Origin: Ilex aquifolium
Taxonomy: Eukaryota > Streptophyta > Magnoliopsida > Aquifoliales > Aquifoliaceae
Reading direction: 5' to 3'
Assembly: GCA_951799425.1 (NCBI GenBank)
Contig: OX637395.1
Coordinates: forward strand, 14,548,451 to 14,612,450
DNA length: 64,000 nucleotides
How positions within the stretch are numbered: position 1 is the stretch's first letter; each line of letters starts with the position of its first letter. The notes below the pieces were generated by a model. That model had not been told where the DNA came from. It made no database searches and saw only the letters and a list, made by a program, of their open reading frames with translations. The translations under genes and the position numbers were made by a program. Shown one piece after another: positions 33,429-45,650 of the stretch.

Positions 33429-34468
33429 AGGACAGGGTAACACTTGTGGCAGAGGTCGTGGGAGAGGAAGTTATGGGGGAAGAACCCAGATCAATACTTA
33501 TTATCCACCCCTAAGTGAATCTAAACAGCTTAAAGTTGTAAGTAAACAACTTTTTAAAGAAGGACAAACAAATAAGACTGATGATGACGGTTATACTGTC
33601 GTAAGAAGTAAAAAATCAATGAAAGATGTCTTAATAGCCAAACCTACAATGAATTATACGGAGTTAAATACTCTGTCTACTTATAGCACCATTTTAACTT
33701 TAAAAAATGAATATATTAATTGGATGACAGATCTATATTATATTGTTAAACAATTTATGACCATGGATAAAACCTCTATGGTCACTAGTAATAATACCAG
33801 AATATATTATGAAAATATTCTTAAAGAAACTGATTATGTTGAATTTGATAAATTTTACAGAAATAAGGAAGACCCTAAAAGTCCATCCTACAATAAAGCA
33901 TCCATTTTAAGGATATTATCTCAAAGAGACTGGGGTTTAAATTTAACAATTCCCAGAACTTTAACAAGACCTCCTTATATGGAGTATAATTATTTTGATT
34001 ATATGGATGCCTATTATAATGCATTTCTCGACAATAATGTAGCTTTAACACACTCATGGTTTTTTGTTTTTACAGAAACCTGTTCTGAGATTGCTAACTA
34101 GTTTTACGACTGGTGGAAAACTCATGGTGCAATTGAAGGAATAAATCCCGAAGAAATGAAAAAACTATTTGACTTATATAAAGAAAAAAGTACATCTTTA
34201 AAGGATAATAAGATTGAGGTTAAACTTATAATAAATTTCTCACTTGAAATTATTTGTTCCCTGGGTATGGGTTTGGACTCTCGCTTGTGACTTTAATCAT
34301 AATGGACATCCCAGATTAATTAAGGAATATCAAGTAAGATTTTGGAATAATTATCCGCTTGAAAAGAAATTTTCAATTATAGCGGAGTGTCTTAAAGACA
34401 TAGAAATGGAGGAAGTAACCTCCAAAGAAATTGTTCCAATATTATATATTTTCTTAGTTGGATACTGA
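33421..34468 (+). pseudogene. Endogenous pararetrovirus downstream ORF, broken
   Basis: The frame from ATG 33421 has a basic, glycine/arginine-rich N-terminus (GRGRGRGSYGGR) and then a long hydrophilic region rich in Tyr, Asn and Lys, with no domain I can name. A TAG at 34099-34101 interrupts it; the same frame continues with FYDWWKTHGAIEG. A frameshift at about 34230-34250 moves it into the frame that ends at 34468. Position directly after the RNase H fits the second ORF of florendovirus-like endogenous viruses, whose function is unknown. The insert is inactive. Confidence 0.65.
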
Positions 34469-34479
34469 GGTGTATCCCA

Positions 34480-35382
34480 GTTTTGTAATTTATTTTCAAT
34501 ATCTAAAAATTCAAATTCATCCAAATTTTTAACATAATTTTCTTTATGTTATTACCAAGTTTAAAGGGTTTATGAAATTAAAGTGTATCAATATAGTATA
34601 TCAAAACAATGTACGAATAATAGAAATTAGGGTTTAAGAATTACACAAATTTAAAGTATCAACACAGTGTAGGAGTAATAGAAATTAGGCTTCATAGTAT
34701 GACTTTGTAATATTATATATATATATGTGTGTGTGTGTGTATATATATATTACAAGAGAGATATGTTTAACGGCAAGGATAATGACAAAAAAATTTAAAA
34801 TTCAAAATGGCTAAGATATATATAATCCACGTTAGATGCAAATTTTGTGATAATATAATTCTTCCGTTATATTAGGAAATCTCGAATACAATAAAACAAA
34901 ATCAAAAATCAACTTAACTGTCAAAAGGAATATGCATGATTTAAGGGAGGGTAAATATGCAAAGGAAAATCATGAAAAGTCAAATAGTGTACTTAGACAC
35001 AATTAAGTTCTAAAAATAAGGCCTGTGATCTAGAGTTGAGAAATTTAATTTTCCAAATTTCATTTGTATCAAGGTTTTTAAAATGGTTTTTACCCCTGCA
35101 TTATCAACTAATTAAGGCTGTTGATCATGACTTTGTTTTTCAGTATGCTGTTTTTTCATTATGTTGTTGATCATGACTTTGTTGATGGTTTTTCAGTATG
35201 TTGTTTTCTGCTTCTCTCTTCGTATTAGTGGGTCCATAACTACTGCTGCTCATTTATGAGATTTTATAGTATATGATTTCTGAGATTTTATATATGATTT
35301 CTGAGATTTTGTATATAATTTTCAAAGAATCTAAATTATAGTATATAATTTATGATTTTTCTGTTTTTGTTCACAGATCCTT
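34480..35382. other. AT-rich spacer with (TG)n/(TA)n tract; 5' flank of hAT gene
   Basis: A (TA)n(TG)n(TA)n run is at about 34711-34752. Positions 35130-35350 repeat words such as TTGTTGATCATGACTTTG and TTTCTGAGATTTTATATATG two or three times. No gene seen. Confidence 0.5.
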
Positions 35383-36360
35383 ATGGACGATATTACTCCA
35401 CAATCATCTGCTCAAGCTTATTCTAACAATAACATCCAAGTTACTGATGACATTCAGGGTGAGGGACAAGACACAAGAAAACGATTTAGAGTTTGGGAGC
35501 ATTTTAAAAAGATTGAAGTTGTAGAGGAAGCTAAATGTAATCATTGTAGTAAGATTTACAATTATCATCTAAGAAAAACAGGTACTTCATCCTTACTTTA
35601 TCATTTAGATCTTTGTAAATCCTATTTGGCGAGTGTGAATAAGAAGGATACATCTCAACTAAAGTTAATTGGTGCATTCAAAAAAGATGGAGATGGTATT
35701 AGTAGTAACCTTAGTGTTGCTAAATACAATGAAAATAAAATTAGGGAAGCAATTGCTACTATGATTATAGTGGATGAATTGTCATTCTGGTTTGTTGAAG
35801 GGGAAGTATTTAGAGATTTTATGAGGACTGTTGAACCTAGATTTTGTATACCTTACCGTACCACTGTGATGAGGGATTGTGTGCAATTATATATAATGGA
35901 GAAAGAAAAATTGAACCATATGTTTGTCTCATCTAGTCAAAGGGTTTGCGTTACTACTGATACATGGACCTCTATTCAAAATCTAAATTATATGTCCTTA
36001 ACTGCGCATTTCATTGATAAAGATTGGAAGTTACACAAACGAAAAATCAATTTTCTGAAAGTTCCTAATCGTAAGAGTGTGACAATTGGAAGGGAAATTA
36101 AAGCATGCATGCTTGGGTGGGGGATAGATATCATATTTACTGTTACAGTGGATAATGCTACTTCTAATGATGGTACTCTTGATTATTTAAAGAGACGAAC
36201 TAAGGATGGGAAGAGCACTATCTCAGAAAATGAATTTATGCATGTTAGGTGTTGTGCACACATTTTGAATCTAATTGTCATGGAGGGTAAGGAAGTGAGC
36301 ACGTCAATTTTGAAGGTACAAATTTATGATTGTCAATCTAAAAAAAAAAAAAAAAATTGA
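35383..36360 (+). pseudogene. hAT-family transposase, N-terminal half (BED finger)
   Basis: This 325-codon frame resembles Daysleeper/RICESLEEPER-type hAT proteins. A BED zinc finger lies at residues about 31-80 (VWEHFKK, then CNHC, then HLDLC). The first catalytic Asp is in TTDTWTS (about residue 193), and the second is in TVTVDNATSNDG (about 255). The region ending CCAHILNLIV (about 300) is also typical. The frame then runs into a GT donor-like site (LK/GTACAA, about 36315) and a poly-A stretch. The third catalytic residue and the C-terminal hATC dimerisation domain, usually another 300 residues, are missing downstream, so it is probably a truncated transposase. No flanking TIR was found. 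A domesticated gene is possible but unsupported. Confidence 0.7.
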
Positions 36361-36599
36361 TTGTCTTATTGATGCATTTGCTTGCTCTTCTATTGCTTTA
36401 CAGTTTTTGGCAGCAAGGCACTTGCTTCATACAGATCAATGGAACACAAGTTTCGAGATTCTAATAAAATTCAAGAAATTCATATCAAGGTAGTATATTT
36501 ATCTTACTTCAAATTAAACTTTAAAGTCTCACTCACACTGGTCTTATTGTTAACAGGTTCTCTCCGTGTAGCGATATCAACATGCTGTGTCAATAGGTA

Positions 36600-38430
36600 A
36601 AAATTCTCTCTCTGCTTGAACTATATATCTGTTGCATATTTGTTACAGCCATAGTGCTCTGGTTGTGTTCAAAATTCCTTTTTTTCTTTCTCCCACTTCC
36701 TGAAAACTGAAAAAAAAAAAAAAATCAATGCAACATTTATTATTTTAGAAAAAAAAAAATGAGGCATGGAAGTGTCCAAAAAATGTCCGATGATAGGCAA
36801 AACGCCTATAAATGTCCACCCCCACCCCCTCCAATATTTTTTTTATGGAGCTAAACCTCTTCGAGTTGCGAACTGGACATTGTCAGGTATGCCAAACTTC
36901 TAATCTTCGCACAAAATTATTTCTTTTCTAAAATGAATTCTACATTTTTGTTCGGGGTTCCTATACTAGAATTTGTTTCTTCTTGTAATTGAAGAGTTAT
37001 TGTTGATAAAGGTCAAATGTCAGTTTTTTTAAAGAAAAAATATAGGTTAAAGTCTTAATTGATAATTTGTTCAAGTGATCTGCTTAACTGTCAAACACTA
37101 CAAGATTAACCATACTAAATTGTTTTGATTTGTGTGTTATGGAATTTATCTGTTGAACTATTGATTGGTACTCAGATTAAACTTCCTTGTCAAAAGGCCT
37201 GGTGCTGGTTGTGCTTTTAGTTGAGCATAGGCTTCTTTGTCGGTATTTGTTGTGGATGCATCATTGCGGTGTTTGTATATATATTAATGGGGAACTTTTT
37301 AGCATTGATATTGTGTTGGATTTGCATTGTTGAACTTTTTAATCAAGTTTTTTTCTATTCTCAACTGTTCTCGAGCAGACGAGCACTAATATTTGCTTAG
37401 CCACCTTGCTTCCTTCATGCTTTAATAATTTTGCTTTGGAATTCTTCATTTCCACTTGAGATTCAAATTTTCCATTCAACCTTTTCTGCTAATATGCGCA
37501 TCAAGGATCAGTGAAATATCTATCATAGTTTACAATATGGAGAGAAAACAAGCTTAGTGTTCGTGACTATATACGAACTTTTATGACTTGATGGACTACA
37601 AGAATTCAAACTACGTTGGTTTTGTGCAAGTTTGATTTTTTTAGGAACTTCATGTTGTCATTGTTGAACTAATAAAGTGGATCCTCAAAGACTCAAACCC
37701 TTAGCTTAATACAAAGCCACCGGTTCAATTTTTTTATTTTTTAGCTTTTGACCCTATGGAAACTCTTATCATGGATATAAGGTGTCTAAAAGATCTCTTT
37801 CTCTTGGTTCCTACCAGCATTTTCTCTCCCCCATTAGTGAATTGTTCACTGAACTACATATCATTAAACTAACCATTGTGGTCTTAGGCAAAAGGAAGGA
37901 GAATGCCTTTCCACTTTACAATCTTAATTTTTTAGGTAGAATTACATTCTGACCCCCTGAAATTTATCACTTAATCACTTAAATCCCTTGATATTTGAAA
38001 TATTACACATACATCTTCTGAAGTTTGTATGCGTGTAACGCTTAGTTAATGTCCGTTATAATATCCGTTAGTAAATTATACTTAGACCCCCTGAAGTTTA
38101 TATGCGTGTAATACTTAGATTCCTCAAATTTAAAATGTTATACTTAGACAAAAAATACAACAATAAAAAATAGAATATCAAATATTTTAAATTTTACAAC
38201 CAAAATTTATGTTATATTATGTCATTTATTGATATAAAATCAAAAATAAAAATCTATTTTTTCTTTAAAAAATCATAATTAATATACAATTATACAATCT
38301 ATTGAAATAAAATTAAAAAAAATAAACAAGGGATCAAACTGTAATAGACACGATATATTCCATCTTTAATTGTAGCAGTTTTGACCCTCAGCTTCCCCTC
38401 ATTCTTCAGCCCTGCAATGTCATAAAGTAA
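36600..38430. other. Intergenic; fragment of a CCCTGAAGTTTATATGCGTGTAA repeat
   Basis: No coding seen. Positions 37930-38160 repeat the words GACCCCCTGAAGTTTATATGCG and TATACTTAGA in tandem or inverted form, like the arm of a MITE of the type that begins with CCCTGAAATTT. Limits are unclear. Confidence 0.4.
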
Positions 38431-38434
38431 AAAA

Positions 38435-38905
38435 TCAATGCCCTATGATCATCATAGCCAGTCTTGAAAGTCTCTGACCTTGGTTATCAATATCATACCG
38501 TTCATGAATTGGTGACATAGTCATGAAGAACAGTTGCGTCTTGTTAGGGTTGTCATGGAATTCCAACCAGTCTGACCATGTCTTTAGAGCCATCTCATAG
38601 CTACGACGCATCTTGACTTCTTTATAGATTCCATCGGAGCTTTCAAATGAATCCCACCTGACCAACATCGTTATTAGAAACTTCATGTGGGTTCGTCTCC
38701 ACCAAAGAGAGAAATTAAAGACCAGTATATCTGCATCAGTCCAATGCCTAGCTAACATGCTTCTCAATAGCATGGCCCCTGACAATTCGATCTGGTAATC
38801 GATGGTTCACTGGACCATCCGAGTTAGATTCCACTAGTAATGGAGCCCAGTAGTACGCAATTGTGGCGTTGTATTCCTTCATTGGTGGATATGGTCAATC
38901 GAAGA
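38435..38905 (-). pseudogene. TRICHOME BIREFRINGENCE-LIKE (PMR5/Cas1p) protein fragment
   Basis: Minus-strand frames encode part of the esterase-like core of TBL proteins, which O-acetylate cell-wall polysaccharides in the Golgi. Visible are the stretch around [14 protein letters not shown] (about 38880-38840), [18 protein letters not shown], then WTDADILVFN and LWWRR, GSFESSDGIYKEV-like residues, and FFMTMSPIHERY near the low end. The two parts are in different frames or joined imperfectly, and the catalytic GDS and DxxH blocks and the membrane anchor are missing. A dispersed exon fragment or pseudogene is the best reading. Confidence 0.7.
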
Positions 38906-38994
38906 TTTGACTTTGAATGGAATTTTGATACATATAATAGTCTACAAAGTCTTCCTTTCCAAGTAAAGGACTTACTACTGCAAAGACCAACTTC

Positions 38995-39347
38995 AACTAG
39001 GCAAGGTGGGCAATCCCACATCGGGATTGCTTTGGGTGTGTGTGTTAATTTAAATATCTCACTGGGCACTTCCTCTTTTAAGAGGTTGTGTCTAGCGTGT
39101 GTTCAAAAAAACTGAAAAAAGCCCTTTGGGGAGCATGTATGCGGGCGTTTTGGTGTTGGGCTGGAATCCCACACTTTGGGCCAAAGGCCCTGCGGTTATG
39201 GTAATCCACCGGGATGTCGGGGGACTGGGCAATCCCACATCGGGATTGCTTTGGATGTGTGTTTTAATTTAAATATCTCACTGGGCACTTCCTCTTTTAA
39301 GAGGTTGTGTCTAGTGTGTGTTAAAAAAAAAAACTAGGCAAGGTGGG
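38995..39347. mobile_element. Dimeric short retroposon-like insertion with 16-bp TSD
   Basis: Two near-identical units of about 97 bp (39011-39107 and 39230-39326) each start CAATCCCACATCGGGATTGC and end in TGTGTTNAAAAA. A 120-bp linker separates them. The whole 39011-39331 block ends in a run of A and is flanked by perfect AACTAGGCAAGGTGGG (38995-39010 and 39332-39347). Long TSD plus A-tail points to target-primed retroposition. A TRIM-type LTR element is an alternative, but no PBS is seen and the duplication is too long. Confidence 0.75.
39013..39059 (+). promoter_or_regulatory. snRNA-type USE box plus TATA-like motif, copy 1
   Basis: ATCCCACATCG matches the plant snRNA upstream sequence element RTCCCACATCG, and a TTTAAATA box follows about 25 bp later. 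In plants a spacing of about 23-25 bp is the pol III arrangement and about 33 bp the pol II one. Repeated at 39232-39278. Promoter activity is inferred only. Confidence 0.5.
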
Positions 39348-42175
39348 GGCCAAGCAGCGGATGGAAGATGGACTACCTCGTTAATATCCTTATCTTATTT
39401 TAAGATTTATTTTAGAATAGATATTTTCCTTTGAATAATGTAATAGCTGCATGCATATTTTATTTTATTGAAATATTTAACAACTAGGGGTAACTTATAC
39501 CCGAAAACACGGTGCAATGTGAATGATTTTGAGAGCGATGTTGATGACCGTTAGATGAGTTTATTTGATACAGTTGAATGAACTTTTTGAAGTATGCCCT
39601 ATTTTATATTATAGATTTCATTGAAACTCAAATCTTTGATTGACCATATCCACCAATACTATAGAAATTTGACTGAATGATGATCTTTTATACAACTAAA
39701 CCCAATTAGTAAAAATGAGGAAATACTAACTAAATTGAATTCTTTGTATTACTTTGGATTAAATATTATTATAATTCCTTGCTGGTCATGGTTAAAAAAT
39801 AATAAGTAAAATAAATAAATATATAAAATTTCTTTTAAATCAAAATACAAATTGAGACCTATTTACATATTTATAAAATATTAAATATGCAAATAAGTCT
39901 CGAGGGAATATTTGTAAACATTAAAAAATTAAAAAATAAAATAATATTTATTAGTGGACCCAAATCTAATAAGTTTCTAAATTAAATTGTTATGGACCTA
40001 AATTCTATAATTCCGAATAAGACATGTCCAAATATAATTAAAGTGGCTTGAGTTGGACCTAAATTTCATGAACCCAAATAATAGAAATTCAAATTTAATT
40101 AAAGCGGGTTGAACTTAAATTCCATAAATTAACTAAAGTCCACAAATTTATGGGTTGCCCACAACTTGAAGCCTATATAAGGGTATTCAAGTAAAATATC
40201 CTTCTATGGATAACTACTCCCAACACTATAAATAGAGGTCTGAGAGAGGCCAAGAGGAGAATAGGAAGAGGAAAGATTAAGAAGCTCTACTCGAGTCCAT
40301 CTCAAGAGGAGAAAGGAAGATCAGCAGTGAAGGTCTGTCAGAGTCTACCCCCAACTGAAGTCTTGCAAATCCATCTCTGAGGACAAGAAACATTGCCTCG
40401 CCAAGGTCCTTCTTCGAGAGATTCAAATCATCTTCAAGCCGATCAACACAAAAAACAGTGAGAAGATTCACCAAAGCATCTCCAAATCGAAAGTTGAGAA
40501 TTATGTTGATTAAGCCCTTATCCTTCATTAAATTCACCAAATCAAAGATCGAAGAACGAGAACCACGATAATCTGAGATTGAGGAATATGCTAATCAAGC
40601 CCTTGTCTTTACCAAATTCACCAAAGTCATCTAAAAAATCAAAAATCGAGAAACACGCTAATTCGGCCCTCGTCATTACAAATCTATTAAGAATCAGAGG
40701 ATAGTGCACGTGACAATCACACCAAAGGGAGTCAATACTACTTCTTCTACTTAAGGTCAATCAAAATGACTATTGTAATTTGACATTATTTTGTATTAAA
40801 TTATACACGGAATTTTTTGTTATAACGCAAAAAATTAATATTTTTGTATAGCTGTATTATGCCCTCGCCATCACTATTGTCACCACCGCCACGCCCCCAC
40901 GTTGTCTTTCTCTCTCTCTCTATCTCTGCCCCTCCCCCCCCCCTCCCCCCCGGCCCAACCTTTTTTTTCCCTCCTTCAAAATTTCCTTTTTTCTGTTATA
41001 GCCCCTATCCCACCAAAAATCACTAAACAACCACCACCTCAATCACTACCCCCAATCCTACCTTAAATCACCAAACAACCACCACCCCCACTACCCCAAT
41101 CCCACCTCAATCACCAAGCAACCACCACCTTAACCACTACCCTAGCCCCAATCAAATCAATACCACTGTCATCACAACACCAGAAAATGATGCACTCCCC
41201 CTCTTTCTATCTCTCTCTACGCACAACACAATCAACACCAAAATCATCAATCAAAATTGTTATCAAAAATCAAAATTGAAATTGAGATTGAAAATCAACT
41301 GAAATCAGAATTTAGTGGGGATGTTGTTGGTTGGAGGCATGGGCAGAAACTGAGAAAGGTGATATGGTCAGATTCGTCAGAAGCCTAGTTGTCGTGAAGA
41401 ATGAATATGATGTTGTGGGTGGTAAAGGGTGGAGGTCACATGGTGGTGGGTAATGGTGTTTTGTCGAGCGCCATAGAGAGAGTGAAAACAAAAAGGGGTG
41501 AGGATGGTGTTTGAGGGGTGGAAATTTGTGCTGAAGGGGGGAGGAAGGCGGTGTGAAGAGAAAAATATTCAATGTCACGGTGATACTATGTCAGCAATGA
41601 TATTACCAACCAACCAATAATAAAATTCTAAATGAGCAAAGTGAACTTCACTTGGGTAATTATTTGTTTATATGAAAAAAGAGTGGATAGTTATTGGTTT
41701 ATATAGGCAATTAGTTATTAGTTTATGTGAAATCCGTTTTTTTATTTGTTTACACATTATTAATTGGTGATACTTGACGTTATATCACCGTTGCAATAAA
41801 TATTTTTTCCTGAAAAAGGTTGATGGTGTTGCACAGTGACAAGGAGAGAGAGGGGGGTCGAGACTGAGATGAGAGTCAGTAGAGAGAAAACTTTTTAATA
41901 TGTATAGGATAAAATCATTCGTATTACATCACATGTTGTAATTATATTCTTTTTGGCTCAGACAAATGATTTAAGTGCCCTTAGTAATGGTTTCATGCCT
42001 TGCACGTGACGGTTTTATGTCTGTAATTTTAACACCTGGTAGTGCAATGGACTACATTGATTGGATTAAATTGGTAAAATTTGAAGTTTAGGGACTAAAG
42101 TTCAACTAGTGTTAAATCTCATGGACTATTAGTGTATTTTATCTTTATTTATATGTTCTCCCTGAGTTGTATCCA
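39348..42175. other. Intergenic: AT-rich, possible LTR-like block, C-rich low complexity
   Basis: Positions 40180-40790 have TATA-like CTATAAATAGAGG and two diverged copies of a segment ending in ...TCAAGCCCTT...AAATTCACCAAA, reminiscent of a solo LTR. Positions 40860-41580 are low-complexity CCACC/CTCTCT and its GGTGG/GAGAGA counterpart, roughly inverted, so a non-autonomous element is possible. The proline-rich open frames there are compositional. Confidence 0.4.
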
Positions 42176-42344
42176 CTATCCACCGGGTCCGGCTCCTCTG
42201 CGGTAAGGAGGTAACCGCTTGCTATGCGGTTAAGTGGAACGGCACCGTTTTACGGTGCTTTTTGCAATTTTTTTTTTAACAGCCCTTACTAAAACGACGT
42301 CATTTGGGTAGGGCAAATTCCAGCCCTGAACATCCATTGTGCCC

Positions 42345-43800
42345 CTCTTCTTCAACAGCAGAGCCTTTGCGACATCAGGCAACTCCGACGACTTCAAGCA
42401 GCTCCGACTTCAGGCGGCTCCGACTTCAGGCAGCTCCGACTTCAGGCGGCTCAATTATTCGTTAAGGCTGGTATGATTTGTCATCAATTTCAACATCAAA
42501 CTCAATTATTCGTTAAGGCTGGTATGTAGGTGATTATTAGCTGGTATGTTTTTTCGACAGAACCTTTCATTGAGCATTTGATGTTGAAACGTTGGTTTAA
42601 TTCCATGACCATTTGATGTTGAAATTGGCTCCCTCTTTCTCCTTCAAGCAAATCTCTCACACACACCTCCCCACCCTCCACCTGTTTGAGAAAATGCCAG
42701 AAAGGATGGGCTTTATGTATAGGCTTTATGTATAGGATTTATGAGATGCTTGAGTCTCATATAGAATCATTGTACATAATTTGTACTGTGTTGTTTACGT
42801 TTATGGGTATGAATCCCATTCTTGTAAACCATCTCAGAAAATTAATTATTTTTTTGAAGCGTTTGATTGTTAGATTATCAATTATGGGTTACTCTGTGCT
42901 TTTTTAATTTTAAACTTCTATGAAGATCATTCAATTGGTTTTACTGCTTAACATGATTTAGAGCTTGGACTAAAGCTTGACTTTAAAATCCTGCATTGTG
43001 ACTTCTTTGATTTTCCTGCATTGTGACTAAAGCTTGTGACTAAAGAATTATGACTAAAGCTTGTGGCAAAAGCATTGTGACTAAAGCTTGTGACTAAAGC
43101 ATTAAACTTTAGAATCCTGCATTGTGACTAAAGCTTGACTTCTTTGATTTTAAACTTCCATGATTTTCCTTGCTCGAGATATGGAATGTCCCATTTGATG
43201 CACCCCTAATGTGTAGAATTTGATGAAGTTCATTATGCTGAATATCATTTTAATGAAGTTCATTATGCTGAATATCATTTTGATGAAGTTCATTATGCTA
43301 TAATGTTGAGTTTTAATACCATTGTCCTTTCATGTTTGTAGTGTGGAAGAATGGTATCTTCAAGCACGACAACAAGTTAAGAGTAACGTGTTGAGGCAAA
43401 CTTTGTAATATAGTTCAACGTGTTGAGGCCAAAGAAGGAGCAATGAAGTCATATATGTTTGTAGCCACGTTACTAGTGGTAATGCTTTTGTTTGTGATTC
43501 TAGTGAAGTAGAGATGTAAGAGCAACTTGTGTTGAGAATGAACTTGTGTTGTAAGAGCAACTTGTGTTGTAAGAACAACTTGTGTTTGGGTTTAATTTGA
43601 ATGAAATTGTTGGTTTTGTATAGTTTTGTGATGGAACTTGTGTTGTGAATGAACTTGTGTTGTGGCTTGGAAAAAAGATCATGTTCATAAAAAAAAGATC
43701 ACGTTCATAAAAAAAAAAAATCACATTCATTAAAAAAATCACATTCATAAAAAAAGATCACATTCATTAAAAAGATCATATTCATTAAAAAGACAACAAG
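42345..43800. repeat. Cluster of short tandem repeats inside the MULE
   Basis: CTCCGACTTCAGGCGG-type units are at 42385-42455. TGACTAAAGCTTG units are at 43022-43140. A 33-bp GATGAAGTTCATTATGCTGA unit, about 2.6 copies, is at 43223-43300. AACTTGTGTTGTAAGAGC units are at 43508-43585. About seven AAAAAGATCACATTCATT-like units are at 43670-43800. Confidence 0.8.
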
Positions 43801-44140
43801 CATCTTTACCATATGTTGATGTATACGGGTGACTGAAACCTTGTACCTGGAATACAAAAATGATAAATGGTAAATAATGGAAACAAAAATGATAAATGGT
43901 AGCTTCATCAAACAGTCTCATTACTTTGTGCCCTCATTAGATTATAAATGGTGGTTTTCTTTTTTGTTGTGTTTACAAGTACTACATCAAGTAATTGTAG
44001 AGATAAAAGGTTGAAAAGAATCATAACAAACATTTCATTGAAGTTGGTCTTGTAATGTGCATAAACCTTCAAATATCAGTGCAACCATTTGTGCAAATTA
44101 AACTGGGAGGATGAGAAATTGTAATTTTAATGTAGTATTT

Positions 44141-45650
44141 TTTTTTTTTTTTTAAAACAGACAATTTATTTGTATACAAATCTGTCAATTACAAGAAGCA
44201 ACAAGGCATAACTGCCCATCAAAACACTAAGGCACAGAAGCCTTTTAAGCACACAAGGCATAGACGCCTTTTTAGCATATAAGGCACAGACGCCTTTTAA
44301 ACAAAAAAAAGCCACAGAACCTTACTTAAAAAACAAACAGTAAGCAACAAAAACTCAACAAAAGTCCAAGTCTGTTGCAAGCACCTCATCCTCACAGTGT
44401 TTCAAACAAATCAACACTTGTCATTAACAGCCAAATTTCCAAAACTCAGCCCTTATCATCAAATAGCAAGACCTTCTTCATTCGCAAAACAGGGTACCCC
44501 TTCTGATCAGCCACCACCGCAGAACTTACCTCACAGGGCAGCCTTGAGCTTACTAAATATTCCACTGATCGCCTAGATATTACTGCTTGATCCGCCAACC
44601 TATTTGCCACTGAATTGGCTTCCCGAAAAACATGAAGCAGTCGAAACTTCATGCAGTTTAAACAGATTTGTATTCTTCTAAAAAAACTCAAGTATTGCCA
44701 CGGACATTCACAATTACCTGAAACAATTTTAACCAACACTTGAGAATCACATTCTATCTCAAAACACCATTAGGAGGACATTCCCATTTAACCCAAAATC
44801 CCTTCCATTCAACCACATAAGAAAAGTTAATTTGTAAAAAGCATAAAAATGCCTTCCCAGCAGCATCATCTTTTACTTTAGGCTTAAGACCCCGCCCCTG
44901 GTATCTCAGAATGCTACAGATACGAACAAACAAGGAATAAGAGCATAATTTCCCTTCATCAGCCAGCCTTCGACAACGTTTTTTCCATAATAACCAAAAA
45001 ATAATCAAGGAAATACTTCGAATCAAAATATGACTCAAAGAATTCTTTTTGAAAATTCTGCATATTCTTGCAAGCCTCAGTAACGGACCCTCCCCATGGA
45101 TAATCTGGAAGCCACACAAAGCAGCAAATTTGGACCAAATTACTCTAGCATAACTGCAATCCACAAAAAGATGATCATAATTTTCAATACTTGCATAGCA
45201 TAAACAGCATCTACTCACAATTGATACCCCAATCCTCATAAAATTTGAGTCCACAAGTAAAGCTCTTCTTAAAATTTTCCAACCAACAAATTGGGTGCTA
45301 GGAGCAGCACGCAACTTCCATATCAGATCAGAAACTCCATCATACACACCCTGCCTTCTAATCAATTGCCATGCTGATTTAACTGTAAAGCTTCCAGATG
45401 AAGTCCCTTGCCAAATAATTTTATCCTCTATATCTGACAAACAAATATTAGAACTCAAAACCTCACTTCGTAATTCATCATCCAGACATAAATCCTCCCT
45501 ATTAATATCCCATATAGAAGATACAAACAGGTCAGATACTCTGGGAAAAATTTGAGGCATTGTATTCAATCTACAAATCAAAGTGAGGATAACAAGTCGA
45601 GGCCTTGAAGGAATTAAACCATTCCAAAAGTAACCAAATTGGGTTTCCCC
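44141..45650 (-). pseudogene. LINE 2, 5'-truncated, nested in the MULE
   Basis: The poly-A tail shows as a T run at 44141-44157. The 275-codon frame (45581-44754) holds the zinc-binding RVT region, with CCLCYASIENYDHLFVDC and IWSKFAALCGFQI. The next frame (44739-44446) has the RNase H end (HVFREANSVANRLAD). The join is out of frame and lacks the N-terminal half of RNase H, so an internal deletion occurred. Its sequence is close to LINE 3 at 53258-54990, so both belong to one family. The 3' UTR has three AGGCACAGACGCCTTTTAA-type repeats. Confidence 0.75.

Noticed and set aside
40844-41578. Proline-rich and serine/histidine-rich open frames
   Set aside because: They arise from CCACC/CTCTCT low-complexity DNA and have no domain or codon-use support.
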